Positions 1 to 12,103 of a stretch of 35,000 bases of DNA are shown here, piece by piece. How positions within the stretch are numbered: position 1 is the stretch's first letter; each line of letters opens with the position of its first letter. The notes below the pieces were generated by a model. It made no database searches and was not told the origin of the DNA. It worked only from the letters and a program-made list of their open reading frames with translations. Both the position numbers and the translations under genes were made by a program. The stretch is from assembly GCA_002104895.1 (NCBI GenBank), contig MCFG01000094.1, forward strand, positions 107,501 to 142,500, read 5' to 3'. Source of the DNA: Anaeromyces robustus (lineage: Eukaryota > Neocallimastigomycota > Neocallimastigomycetes > Neocallimastigales > Neocallimastigaceae).

Positions 1-131
1 ATAAAATATTAATATTTTTATTTTATAATTATTATTTATTTTTTTCTAATTTGTTTCAAATTTTAATATTTAAACATTGATTAATATCAAAAAATAAAAA
101 AAAAATTTTTTTATAATTATTCTTAATTTAG

Positions 132-2859
132 CAATTTAGAACATAATCTAATTACCGAATTTCCATATCAATTTAGTAGTTTGCCAAAATTACAAAATCT
201 GTAAATTTTATTTATTTATTTTATTATATTACTATTTAAATATATTATTTATATAATAGATAAATAAATTAAATATTATTTTTTTTATATTTTTATTTAA
301 TAAAAATAATAATAATACTGATTCAAAAAGCTATTTATGTGATAATAAATTTTCTGGTACAATTGATTTAAAAAACTTCAAAACACTTAAGCAAATGTAT
401 TATTTAATATATATATATTAAATAAAATACCAAATTAACAAAAGAAGAAAAAATAAATATTAATTAATATATTCTACAATTATTTACAAAATAGTGATGT
501 AGGAACAAATCAAATAGAAGATATGATAAATATTCCAAGTGCTTTAGAAGTATTGTATGTTGAAATAAAAATTTATTTTATATTTGAAAATATCATATAA
601 TCATATAATAATATATTATATTCATTAACCATTATTCTTTTGTGTAATAATCACTAACATATATTCATATGTATAATAATCATTAACATATTATTATCAT
701 CTTTATATTTAATGAATAATCAAGATATTTATTTGAAACTCCTATTAAAAAAATCCCAGATGAAGTTCCTGCTTTATTGAACTTAAGATATTTGTAATAT
801 ATTAATTTTATATACAACGCATAAAAAAACGAACAATAATTTTTAAAAAAGAATATATATATATATATATAAATTAAATACTTTTAAAGAACAAATAAAT
901 TAATAAATAATTAATTATTATTATTTTATATATTTCATTATTTATACATAGGGTTCTTAATAATACTCAAATTACAGAAATTCCACCAGATTTATTTAAA
1001 TTAAATAATATATCGAGATTGTAATTATCAAAAAAAAAATTTTTTTTTCTTTACTTTTTAACTTATTAAAGAAATTATAAAAAATCTTATAAATTTCCTT
1101 TAAAAAATTAAACTCTAATTATTACCCATTCTTTTTTTTTATATAATATTTATATTTTTTATATATTCTACTTTGTATTATTATTACAATATTATATAGC
1201 CATATTTCTAATAATCCACAATTAAATGCAAATATTATTAATTTTGGAAGAAATATTGAAGAATGTTCATTTGAAGGAACAAATATTTCATGTTTACAAC
1301 CAAATACATGTAAACTAATAGATGAAAGTCAATATAAACCATGTTCTGAAGATCAAATTAATGAAATTAAAAATAAACAAAGTAAAACACCATTACAAAC
1401 AAACAATAAATCAACACCTATCTAAAATTCTGATCCAAAATCAAATTCTCATCCAAAGTCAAATAATAGTACATTATTTATAGTTCTTGGTATTATAGCA
1501 TTTTTGATTCTTGGTTTATTGGGTTTTGTATTTGCTCGTAAAAAAAGGAATGAAGGTGATAAAAAGGAAAAAGAAGTTAATCTATTTACTAGCAAGAAAA
1601 AGAAGGAAAATGATAAAAAGGAAAATAATGAAAATAAAAATGATAATAACACTAATGAAAATACCAATAATAATACTAATAATAATACTAATAGCAATAA
1701 TAATAATAACAATATGAATAGTAATCTTGAAATTGGTCAAGATATTATGAATTATCAACAAAATATGACTCCTAATGGAATAAGTATTGATAATAATAAT
1801 GGAAATCTAAATAATAGTTCTTTCTTGAATAATAATATTTTAAATAGTAATTTCAATCCTAATAACGTCAATTTAATGATGGGAGCAACAAATAATTATT
1901 TTAATTCTCTACCTAGGATTTCAAATAATAGTAACAATATTAATAGTAATGAAATTCAAACAATGGCAAATACTCCAAATAATTATTTTTATTCCTTAAA
2001 TAGAATGAGTAATATGAATAATATGTCTTTTCCATTAATGACTAATTATCCAAATAACTTTAACTTTAATATGGCATCAAATCTTCCACAAAATCTTCCA
2101 TCAAATATTTCACCAACCATCTCACCAAATATATCATCAAATCTTTCATCTACTTTATCTCCTCTTATTACACCCGCTACATTATCATTACCACAAATTT
2201 TACCTAACGACCTTATCAGTAATAATAGTACTAATACTAATAGTAATAGTACTCTTACTAATATTAATAGTAATATTAATACTAATACTATGAATAATTA
2301 TAATGATTCAAATAATAATAATAATAATAATAACAATAGTATAAGTATTAATACTAACAGTGATGATGCTAATGCTAATGCTATTGTTAATGTCAGCAAT
2401 AATGAACTTAATACTAATACTAATACTAATACTAATACTAATACTAATACTAATACTAATACTAATACTAATACTAATACTAATACTAATGTTAATGCTA
2501 ATGCTAATGCTAATGCTAATGCTAATGCTAATGCTAATGCTAATGCTAATGCTAATGCTAATGCTAATGCTAATGCTAATGCTAATGCTAATGCTAATGC
2601 TAATGCTAATGCTAATGCTAATGCTAATGCTAATGCTAATGCTAATGCTAATGCTAATGCTAATGCTAATACTAATGTTAATGCAAATACTAACGTCAAT
2701 ACTAATATTAATGAAAACGCTAATAGTAACAATAATAATGAAGACAATGATGATGCCGAATCTGACAGTACTGATGATAATCTTCCATCCTATAAAGATA
2801 TTAGCAATAATATGTACAATCCTGTTCTCTTTACAGATACTAAAGAACCTTTAAATTAG
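132..2859 (+). CDS. LRR membrane protein with Asn-rich tail; 5' partial, in-frame stop
   Basis: Only the 3' part lies in the window. Exons are 132-200, 331-396, 495-554, 725-793, 952-1020 and 1200-2859. Each short exon encodes one LRR of 20-23 residues (for example [17 protein letters not shown]), and every junction is phase 2, splitting a Leu/Ile codon. The last exon opens with a final LRR piece and a Cys-rich cap with four Cys ([20 protein letters not shown]). The frame then meets TAA at 1423-1425, continues open into a clear transmembrane helix (1471-1536, [20 protein letters not shown]) with a basic stop-transfer run (ARKKRN), and ends in a roughly 440-residue Asn/Ser/Thr-rich tail. In family terms this is a type I LRR surface protein. 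The TAA means an anchorless truncated product, a decaying gene, or removal by an unrecognised intron. The LRR exons are certain in kind; the function is unknown. Confidence 0.8.
1382..1483 (+). other. Possible in-frame 102-bp intron covering the TAA
   Basis: A GTAAAA donor at 1382 and a TTTATAG acceptor ending at 1483 enclose exactly 102 bp. Removing them keeps frame, deletes the TAA at 1423-1425 and leaves about 17 hydrophobic residues of the membrane helix. Against it: the junction would be phase 1 whereas all other LRR-gene introns here are phase 2, and the segment is richer in C and looks like coding spacer ([12 protein letters not shown]). It may be a facultative intron switching between soluble and membrane forms, or chance. 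Confidence 0.25.
2410..2667 (+). repeat. In-frame hexanucleotide repeats (AATACT)13 and (AATGCT)29
   Basis: Thirteen AATACT units (2410-2487) are followed by AATGTT and 29 AATGCT units (2494-2667), all in frame with the tail of the LRR membrane protein. They encode pure Asn-Thr and Asn-Ala dipeptide runs. The units are almost perfect, so the array is probably length-variable. Long open frames in other phases and on the minus strand across it are by-products of the repeat. Confidence 0.95.
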
Positions 2860-3294
2860 AATAATACTAATTTCTTTTTTATAATTTTTAAACATTATTA
2901 TTATTATTATTATAAAAAATAAAAAAAAAATGAAAAATAATATATATAATATTTATACATATTAATATTATATATATTATATATGTTCATATATATTAAT
3001 AATTTATCCATTTCTGCTTTATAATATTTAATATTGATTTTATAAATAAATATTAAAAAAATAATTAAGTTATCTTTATCTTTTTTATTATATTTAATAA
3101 TGATTGTTTAAAATTCTTTTTTTATCAATAATTAGATTACTTTAAATATAAATAATCAAATTATAAATATTTAAATATTAATATATAAACATTTTAATAT
3201 ATTTATAACTTAATTACTTTTTTTTTTCTTATAATTTTTTAAATAAATAAATAATTGATTTTTTTTTTTATCTTTTTTTTTATTTTTCATTTCT
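2860..3294. other. Intergenic, convergent 3' ends
   Basis: About 435 bp of AT-rich sequence lies between the stop of the plus-strand LRR gene and the stop of the minus-strand scaffoldin-like gene. It should hold both 3' UTRs. AATAAA-like strings occur but are too common here to assign a polyadenylation signal. No gene seen. Confidence 0.6.
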
Positions 3295-4747
3295 CTAAAA
3301 TAATAAATAAAAACTAACAATTAATGTCAATATTGAATTAATTAATATAGAAAATGTCGTGAAAATTTTTGTACTACTATTTTGATCACTACCACTAGCT
3401 TTATTAATATGTTCTTCATATTCAGTAGTACCTTATATGAAAAAAAACATTATAAAAATAATAAATAAATAAATTAATTAATATATAAATAAGTAAAGGT
3501 AATAAAAATAATATTTTTTACTTTTTTTTTATTTTTATAAATATTTATATATTTTATTAATTAAAAAAAAAAGTACAAAATATATATATAATATAAAATA
3601 CATACCTTCTGGAACAATAACCATAGCTTTATTTCCAACTTTTACTAAATAAGTTCTTGAATTAGTTAAAACTTGATCTGCAAATGGATCATAACTACCA
3701 ACATCAATATTTATTTTTTTATAATTTTCTTTTGAATCTGCGGAAATTTCAACACTATCCTTATTATTAGTAGAAGAACAAAAATATAATTTATCTTCAA
3801 TTCTTACTACTCCTCCAACTTTACTATAAGCACAATCATTTTGAATTTTTTCATTTAAATAATATTCACATTCTTTATTCATTATATTACACATAATGAC
3901 TGTATTTACTTGTTTGTCGTATCCTCCATTAATAAAATAACCCATATAAGATAAAACATTACAAATACCATCAGAACATTTTAAAACTAAATTTTTTTTT
4001 AATTCGAATAAAATATAACCATTTGTAGATTTAGCTTCTTGACATTCTATTGATTTAGATTCTTTAGTTTGACAAAAATAAAGATTACATGATTTTCCAT
4101 CCTGACATGTATTAAGAGTTGAACTAGTAATAGCTTTACCATCACTTACTAAATAATAACCCTCATCACCTATATATTTATATATATAAAAATTGAATAT
4201 ATATAAAAAATATTATTTGAATAATAATATGATTATATATGATAATGTATGTAATATATGTATATATAATAAAATTGAATAATATAATATATATGTATAT
4301 ATGTATTCAATAATTATAAAAAAAATTAGTTTAGTTATAATTAATAAAATAAAATAAAAAAAAAAGGATTAAAAACATAAAATTTTTATTAATATATCTA
4401 TTTATAAAAATATAATATCATTAGATATATGTATGTAAATCCATACAATCACTGGATAAAGTTAATTTTGAATTTTCATAAGTTGGCACACATTTATCAT
4501 TATCTCTAATATATAATGAAAAACTTTTACCTTTTTTTTTAATATAAATAAAGAATATAAATAGAAAAATAAAAAATAATATATATTAATATATATAATA
4601 TATTTATTTTCATATTATTACTTTTTAAATAACATAAATACTATTTATTTATTTATAAATATTATTTTAAAATATAGTTTTTATAATACATAATTATTAT
4701 TTACTTAATAAAATCCCTAATAATGATAAATAAATTAGTTTATTCAT
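3295..4747 (-). CDS. Small scaffoldin-like Cys-rich surface protein
   Basis: Four exons on the minus strand: 4747-4705, 4530-4447, 4169-3606 and 3431-3295, giving 275 residues. All three introns are phase 1 (GTAAAT, GTATGG and GTATGT donors). Exon 1 encodes a signal peptide (MNKLIYLSLLGILL, cut around SKSFS). The body has about 13 Cys and the phrases CDEGYYLVSDGKAITSS, GYFINGG, CAYSKVGGVVRIEDKLYFC and TYLVKVGNKAMVIV. These resemble, from memory, the repeat units of scaffoldin (ScaA-type) proteins of gut-fungus cellulosomes. Those are large multi-repeat proteins with a C-terminal anchor, whereas this one has about one repeat's worth. The C-terminus (IFTTFSILINSILTLIVSFY, then LLF and stop) is a membrane helix or a GPI-anchor signal. 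The exon model is well supported because phases and frame fit throughout. The scaffoldin link is recognition by pattern, not a search; it could be a general Cys-rich adhesin. Confidence 0.72.
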
Positions 4748-5352
4748 TTTTAAGTAAATATATAATATTTTATTTTTGCTATTAATAATGATATATATAT
4801 GTTTATATAAATAAAAGTTAATGTTTTTTTCTATTTCATTCTATTTTATTTTAAAAATTTTAGTGCTTATTACTAGTTATTATTTTCTTACCTTTTTTTT
4901 TAATTTATTTATTTTCGATTATTGATTCTTTAAGAAATAATATAATAAATAAAGAAAAAAGAAAAAATTAAAAAAAAAAAAAAAAACAGCAAAATAAATC
5001 AACAAAAAAAATATTTATATAATAAAATTTGAAATATTTAAAATTTTAAAAAATTTAAAGTTGAATAGTAAAAGGAGTTAATAAGATTATGGAAAAATAC
5101 CAAAATAAAATTATTTTTTAAAATTTATCTTTAATTTTTTTTATATTATTTAAAATTATAATAATATTTTTTACCATTTTTAAAAATCTTAACTATTATA
5201 AAATAAAAAAAAAATAATTATTTATATATATAGCATAACATTTTAATTATTTTCCTTTTTTAATATTAATTAATAAAAAATAGTATATATTTAGCATTTA
5301 AAGTTTTTTTTTTATTAAATAAAATATAAAGTTAAAAATAAAATTTAATATG
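4748..5352. other. Upstream region of scaffoldin-like gene
   Basis: About 600 bp of A/T-rich sequence with homopolymer runs (A tract near 4970-4986). It should contain the minus-strand promoter, but no box can be singled out in this composition. No coding exon seen. Confidence 0.5.
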
Positions 5353-5384
5353 AAATAAAATAAAATAAAATAAAATAAAATAAA

Positions 5385-5439
<55 letters not shown>

Positions 5440-6090
5440 AAATAAAATAAAATAAAATAAAATAAAATAAAATAAAATAAAATAAAATAAAATAAAATAA
5501 AATAAAATAAAATAAAATAAAATAAAATAAAATAAAATAAAATAAAATAAAATAAAATAAAATAAAATAAAATAAAATAAAATAAAATAAAATAAAATAA
5601 AATAAAATAAAATAAAATAAAATAAAATAAAATAAAATAAAATAAAATAAAATAAAATAAAATAAAATAAAATAAAATAAAATAAAATAAAATAAAATAA
5701 AATAAAATAAAATAAAATAAAATAAAATAAAATAAAATAAAATAAAATAAAATAAAATAAAATAAAATAAAATAAAATAAAATAAAATAAAATAAAATAA
5801 AATAAAATAAAATAAAATAAAATAAAATAAAATAAAATAAAATAAATAAAATAAAATAAAATAAAATAAAATAAAATAAAATAAAATAAAATAAAATAAA
5901 ATAAAATAAAATAAAATAAAATAAAATAAAATAAAATAAAATAAAATAAAATAAAATAAAATAAAATAAAATAAAATAAAATAAAATAAAATAAAATAAA
6001 ATAAAATAAAATAAAATAAAATAAAATAAAATAAAATAAAATAAATAAAATAAAATAAAATAAAATAAAATAAAATAAAATAAAATAAAA
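5353..6090. repeat. TAAAA pentanucleotide satellite with internal poly-A
   Basis: A short TAAAA run (about 5353-5386) leads into 51 consecutive A (5387-5437), then some 131 TAAAA units to 6090. Only two units are shortened to TAAA (near 5843 and 6042), and the rest appear perfect. The long minus-strand open frame across it is a repeat artefact. The same motif in the opposite orientation (TTTTA) closes the window at 34873-35000. Confidence 0.97.
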
Positions 6091-6573
6091 TATATATAAT
6101 TTATATATAGAGATAAGTAATTATATTTCATATTCATTTATCAGAAAATTTTAAATAATGAATATAATTTATTTTGTTATCTATATATATATATATATAT
6201 TTTAAAAGTAAAAACAATTATTTTATTAATCCATTATTAATTATTACATAATAGAATGAAACAGAACTATTATTATTATTATTAATTGTTAATTATTATG
6301 GTTATTATTATTAATAGTTATCAACTTTTATAAGAAAAGTTTTAAACTTCTAAAAAAAAGTTCATAATTAATAAATGAATAAATTATATTCAATATAATC
6401 TCTTTTTAATTGTATTACTTTAAATAATTGAATATTAATTAAAAATATTTATTGATTGTTAATTAATAAATGAAAAAAAAAGAAAATAGTATAAACATGT
6501 ATTTTTATATTATTTTTATTTAAACATACTTCTAAAGGAATTTTGGGAAGTGATAATAATAGATTTATAATTA
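6091..6573. other. Intergenic AT-rich
   Basis: AT dinucleotide and ATT trinucleotide runs, no exon with splice sites and no sustained coding frame. I see nothing further in it. Confidence 0.5.
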
Positions 6574-6637
6574 TAAAAATGAAAGATATAATAATTAGAT
6601 CTTTCTATAGATCTAATTATTATATCTTTCATTTTTA
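6574..6637. repeat. Perfect 29-bp inverted repeat (hairpin)
   Basis: The arms 6574-6602 and 6609-6637 are exact reverse complements separated by six bases (TTCTAT). A T tract follows at 6641-6662. This is a foldback structure of unknown role. Confidence 0.9.
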
Positions 6638-6674
6638 CTGTTTTTTTTTTTTTTTTTTTTTTACATATTAAGAT

Positions 6675-6710
6675 TTATATACAAATTAAATATATTTAAT
6701 TTGTATATAA
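6675..6710. repeat. Perfect 36-bp palindrome
   Basis: The halves 6675-6692 and 6693-6710 are exact reverse complements with no spacer. The flanks add an interrupted AAGATT/AATCTT pairing. It lies 37 bp after the 29-bp hairpin. Confidence 0.9.
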
Positions 6711-8848
6711 GTAAAATCTTATTAGTGTCAATAATTTACAAAATTTTATAAATTAATAAATTTTTATTGATTTGTATAACATTTAAAAAAAAATATTACG
6801 AAAGATAATAATAATAATAATGAACAACTAATTACTAATAGTTTTATTACTTTTTGAAAATAAAATATAATAATATAATAATAATATTATAAAATCTTTG
6901 TTATTTAGGTTTTTTAATAGAAATAAAAATAAATGAATATATATATATATAAATAAAAAATATATATATATATATAGAATCATATATTTATTTATAATTA
7001 ATTGTTCGAATATTTTAAATAAAATTTAATGTATTTGTTATTTCATGTAGTTTATAATAATAAGAAAAATTTAATTAAATTGATAATTATTATAATACTT
7101 ATTTATAAACAACTTACATATACATATATATATAATGAAAAATGAAAAAAAAAAAAACAATTTTAAATGGATACTGATAATAATAGTTTAGAAAATTTAT
7201 TAACTTTTTTTTGTTTTTTAAAGAAAAATTACTATAATAAATGATTATTCATTTTTCTCGTAAACTATATATATTAATAATATAGTTATAATATATATAT
7301 TTTTTTTCGTGGATAAAATAATAAAAAGAATTTAAATGTTAACATCAATAAAAATATGGAAGTTAAATGTTAATATCAATAAAAAATATAGAAGTAGAAG
7401 AATTTGCCAAAGGGGAAAATAAAAGTAATGAATAAAATAGATTATATTTGTTCAACTCTTAAAATAAGTGTAAAAATGAACACAAAAAAAAAATATCATG
7501 AATTTTTTTTTTTTTAATTTATTATCACATAAACTTTTTTTAACTTATTAATATATATTAATCATGAATGGTGTAATTAACTTTAGTTTTTAGTTTTAGT
7601 TTTTAATATTACTTTTTAATTTTTTTTTGTGTTTGTTTTTTATTTTATTATAATTAATAAATATAATAAATGTTTTAAAAATAACTTACATAATATATAT
7701 GAAATTGAAAATATAAATGATTATCCAAATTATCTAATTAATCAATTATATGTTTGGATATCACTTGTATATTCTATTTAAGAAAGAAGGAAATAAATAT
7801 AATTTTATAGGTATAATTATATATATATATAATGGTTAATTTGAAATACATAAATTTTGTTATTTTATCTCTATATATATAATTTTGAAATTAAAAAATA
7901 TATATATATAAATACATATATATATGTTATATTTTTTAATTTCAATCATAGTAAGGGAACTTTTTTTGAATATATAAAAATCTTTGAGTATTTCTTTTAT
8001 TTTATTTTTATATAATTAATAAAAATAAAAAGTATAAAAATCAAATTTTATATCAAACAAAAAAAAAATATTTAAATTAAAAATATTTAAATAAAATAAA
8101 AATAAATAAAATAATATTAAGATTTAAAGTTTTAATAAAACTTCTTTATTAACGAAAATCTTTTATTTGATTAAAGATTAAAAAAACTTGAAACTTTATT
8201 TATTAATAAAAAACTATTTTTTTTTTTTTATTTTTTATTTTTTAAATCTTAAAATTATTTATATTTTATTATTATTAGATTATGAGGACATTCTCACCAT
8301 AACAATTACTTACAATAATAAAATAATAATGAATTATAATAATAGTTATAATTATTATTTTAAAAATATTATTATTATAATTGTATATATATATATATAT
8401 ATTTTTTTTATTATTTAAAATATATAAATTATAACTACTGTTTTATTAGAAAATCTTATAATTGAAATATATTTTTTAAATATTCAATTTTTATTAATTC
8501 AAATATTTCAATAAATTTTTATTTTAATTTTTATTATTATTTTTATTATCATTATAAATATTATAAATAATTAAAATCTTTAATAAGTAATTAGCTTTTA
8601 AAAAATTTTATATATTTTATTTTTTATTTTATATTATTTTACTTTTATTTTTTTATATTTTATAACAAATAAAAAATAAGAATTAATATAGAATTAATAA
8701 ATAATGAAAGAAATTACTTCAAAATTATTATTCTATTTATTATAAAATAAATTAAAGTAATCAACTTTAAAATATAAATAAAATTTAAATAAACCAAATC
8801 AATAAGAATAATAATTATATTTAATCATTATAAAAAAGCTTTTAAGAA

Positions 8849-8891
<43 letters not shown>

Positions 8892-9925
8892 TTCATTCAT
8901 TCATTTATTCATAGTTATAATAATAATTATAATAATAAAAATGAGTTTAAATCAAATAGTATATATTCTTTATTCTTTGTATAGTATAGTATTTATTACA
9001 TTATTATGTAAATAATAATATATAATATATACAATACATAATACAATAGAATTAAGTAAATACATTATAATATACATTATAATATAATACATTAATTAAT
9101 GCTATTATATAAATAAGAAAATATATATAAAAAATTATTTATTCTATTATATTTGTATCATATATATATAATTATATTAAATCATAATTATTAAATATAT
9201 AAATAATTATATTAAATATTAAATATATAAAAAATATTAATTTATTTAAGATAAAATGGCTTTCCTTTTCTTTTATTATAAAAAATTTTAATTCATTTTA
9301 TATATAATTTTTATTTTCCTATATATTACAATATATTCAATATTGATGAATAACCGATTTTCTTTTATTAATACAAAAAATTCTTGTATTTTATAATTAA
9401 TAAAAAGATTTTCTTTTATTTAAAGAAACTCTTTGTTAATATAATAAATTATATATAATACATTATATTACAATAAATTGATTTAATTTATTATAATAAA
9501 TGGATTATACATTAAGAATAAATTTAATTAAATATTATATTAGTATATATTATAAATGTATTATAATATATAATTAAAAATTTTAAATATGCATTTAATT
9601 GTAGATATAGTTATTAAATTTAATCAATTTATAATAATTATATATAATAATAAATAAATGAAAAAAAAAAAAATAAAAAAAAAAAAAAATAAATAAATAA
9701 TAATAAATAAAATTTATATAATTTATATACAAGTATTAATTAAAAACTCTTTATTTCTTATTTTTTCCTATTTTTTTTTATTTTACTTTATATCATTTTT
9801 TCTTTATATATTGTAAAATAAATTTTAACAATTATATAAAGATATAATAAAAACTTTTAATTTATTTAAAATTTATATACGTGTAGTATAAAAATAGAAA
9901 TTATTTTATATATAAATAAAAAAAA
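6711..9925. other. Long gene-poor AT-rich stretch
   Basis: About 3.2 kb without a gene I can support. It contains an imperfect tandem duplication (7332-7362 and 7363-7394, unit beginning TTAAATGTTAA), an (AT)n run near 8856-8888 followed by ATTC repeats, and scattered A/T tracts. Short open frames here are AT-run translations without codon structure. The last few hundred bases should hold the promoter of the gene starting at 9926. Confidence 0.5.
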
Positions 9926-11546
9926 ATGAAATTGGGATTTTTATTAAAATCGTTTAGTTTATTTCTAATTGCATCACCTTTTGTTTATGCAAACGAATGT
10001 GAAGAATTAAAAACTCATTTTAAGGATATACCAACAATTACTTGTGAAAATGATAATGATGGAAAAATTAAAACATTGTATGTATATAGATTTATTAATA
10101 AATATTATAAATAGAATAGATAAATAAATAAATAAATAAATAAACTATTAATACTTTATTATTATTTATTATAATTAGAAAGTTAAATGCAAATGGATTT
10201 AGTAAAGATGATTTTGATAAATGTTTTTCCTATGATTCTATTAAAGAATTGTAAGTAATAGCATTAAATAAAATATAATAATTTAATATAAATTTATTAA
10301 TATATATAATAAATGGAAAATTTATTTAAATATTTTTTTATGTATTGTAAAAATAATATTTTATATATATTAGAATCATTAAATATGATGATACTAATTA
10401 TGGTCTTTATGATGAGTCTCCAGATTTTCCAACAGAAATTGATAATTTAACAAATTTAAAAAATTTAAAAAACTTAGAGATTTTGTAAGTTTTTTTTTTT
10501 TTTTTTTAATCAAATTATCTAAATTATATTAATTTAAAAATTAATAAATTAATAACAATCATTTTTTTTCTTACAATAACTATTAATTTAATTATTATAT
10601 ATTTTTAATAGAAAAATCGATTATAATGTATACAGTAATAATTGTGTTACTCATTGTCCTAAATATCTTTTAGGCAAAATTGCAAAGAATACTTTAAAAG
10701 ATTTAAATAATTTAAAATCTTTGTAAGTAAATAAAAAAGATCTTTTTTTTTTATAATCATATCAATATTTTGTTTAATATTATATGTTCATTTTTTATAT
10801 AGAGTTTTTATTTATATATTTTATATATATATTAAAACACTTTAAAATAATATAATAAAAATGAAAATAAATTAGGAGTCTTTATGGTATAAAATTCACA
10901 CAAGATAATATTAATGAAATATCTTCTTTAAAAAATTTAGAATCACTGTAAGTTATAGATCAATATATAATAAAATATTTTAAAACTAATATGATAAGCG
11001 TTATTAAATTGATTTAATTTAGTATATTTAAGTTTTTATTTGAATTAAATCAATTTAATAAAGAATCAACTATCATATCCTATTAATTTAATAATAAATA
11101 TTAACATTATTTTATATTTTTTAATAAAATAATATAATAATTATATTCTATTAGTGATATTAATATTTTTGAACTTAGTGAATCCTTAGATTTTAAATCT
11201 TTAAGTAATCTTGATAAAGTTACAACATTGTAAATTTTTCATACATATTTTAATTATTTTATTAAATATTAATATAATATTTTTTATACAAAACTAAAAA
11301 ATATAATTAAAATTAAAAATATAATTAATAATTTTATATATATATATATATATATATTTATTTCTTAATGATTAGATCTATTGTACATAATCCATACCTT
11401 TATTATAATAGTGATAAAAAAGATTTAATAATTCCAAATGAATTTATAAATGCTTTTAAATCAGTTACTGAATTGTATGTATTTTTATAATTAATAAAAT
11501 AATATATAAATTCAATTTTATAATTAATATACTGATTTATATATCA

Positions 11547-11587
<41 letters not shown>

Positions 11588-12052
11588 ATATTAATTCATA
11601 CAGAAATATAGATAACCAAGATAATCAATTAAATATTGATTTACCTAATCTTAAAAAATTGTATATAAATTTCATTATTATTATATATATATATATATTA
11701 AATATAGTATAAATTAATTATTAATTTTTTAATATTATATATATTATTATTTATTAAAGAACACTTGATTTAACTAATCAAGAAGATAAAAGTTATTTAG
11801 AGAAACTTGATAAATTAAGAAAATTGTAAGTTTATATGAATTATTATTATTTTTATATAGTCATTAAAAAAGCAATTAAAAAATTGAAGATATAATAATA
11901 AAATTAATTATAATTGTATAATTATATGCATTTATTTAAATATAGAACAGTCATTGAGTATTCTAAGGAAGATTTTTCATTTTTAGAAAAATTGAATCAA
12001 ATTAATGAATTGTAAGTTATTCGATTATAAAAATTATTTATTTATTTATTTA

Positions 12053-12103
<51 letters not shown>

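Noticed and set aside
2298-2747. Long minus-strand and second plus-strand frames across the Asn-rich region
   Set aside because: Shadows of the AATACT/AATGCT array; the Asn-rich frame continues a membrane helix upstream and complex sequence downstream, so it is the real one.
5298-6137. Minus-strand 279-codon open frame of Phe/Ile/Leu/Tyr repeats
   Set aside because: It is the translation of the TAAAA satellite, which has no stop in that phase; no complex sequence or splice context.
6574-6662. Bacterial-type intrinsic terminator (hairpin plus T tract)
   Set aside because: The window is eukaryotic, the stem is AT-rich, and T tracts of this length are common throughout.
8188-8418. 76-codon Phe/Tyr/Ile-rich frame
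   Set aside because: Translation of T/A runs and an AT dinucleotide array, no codon structure or splice partners.
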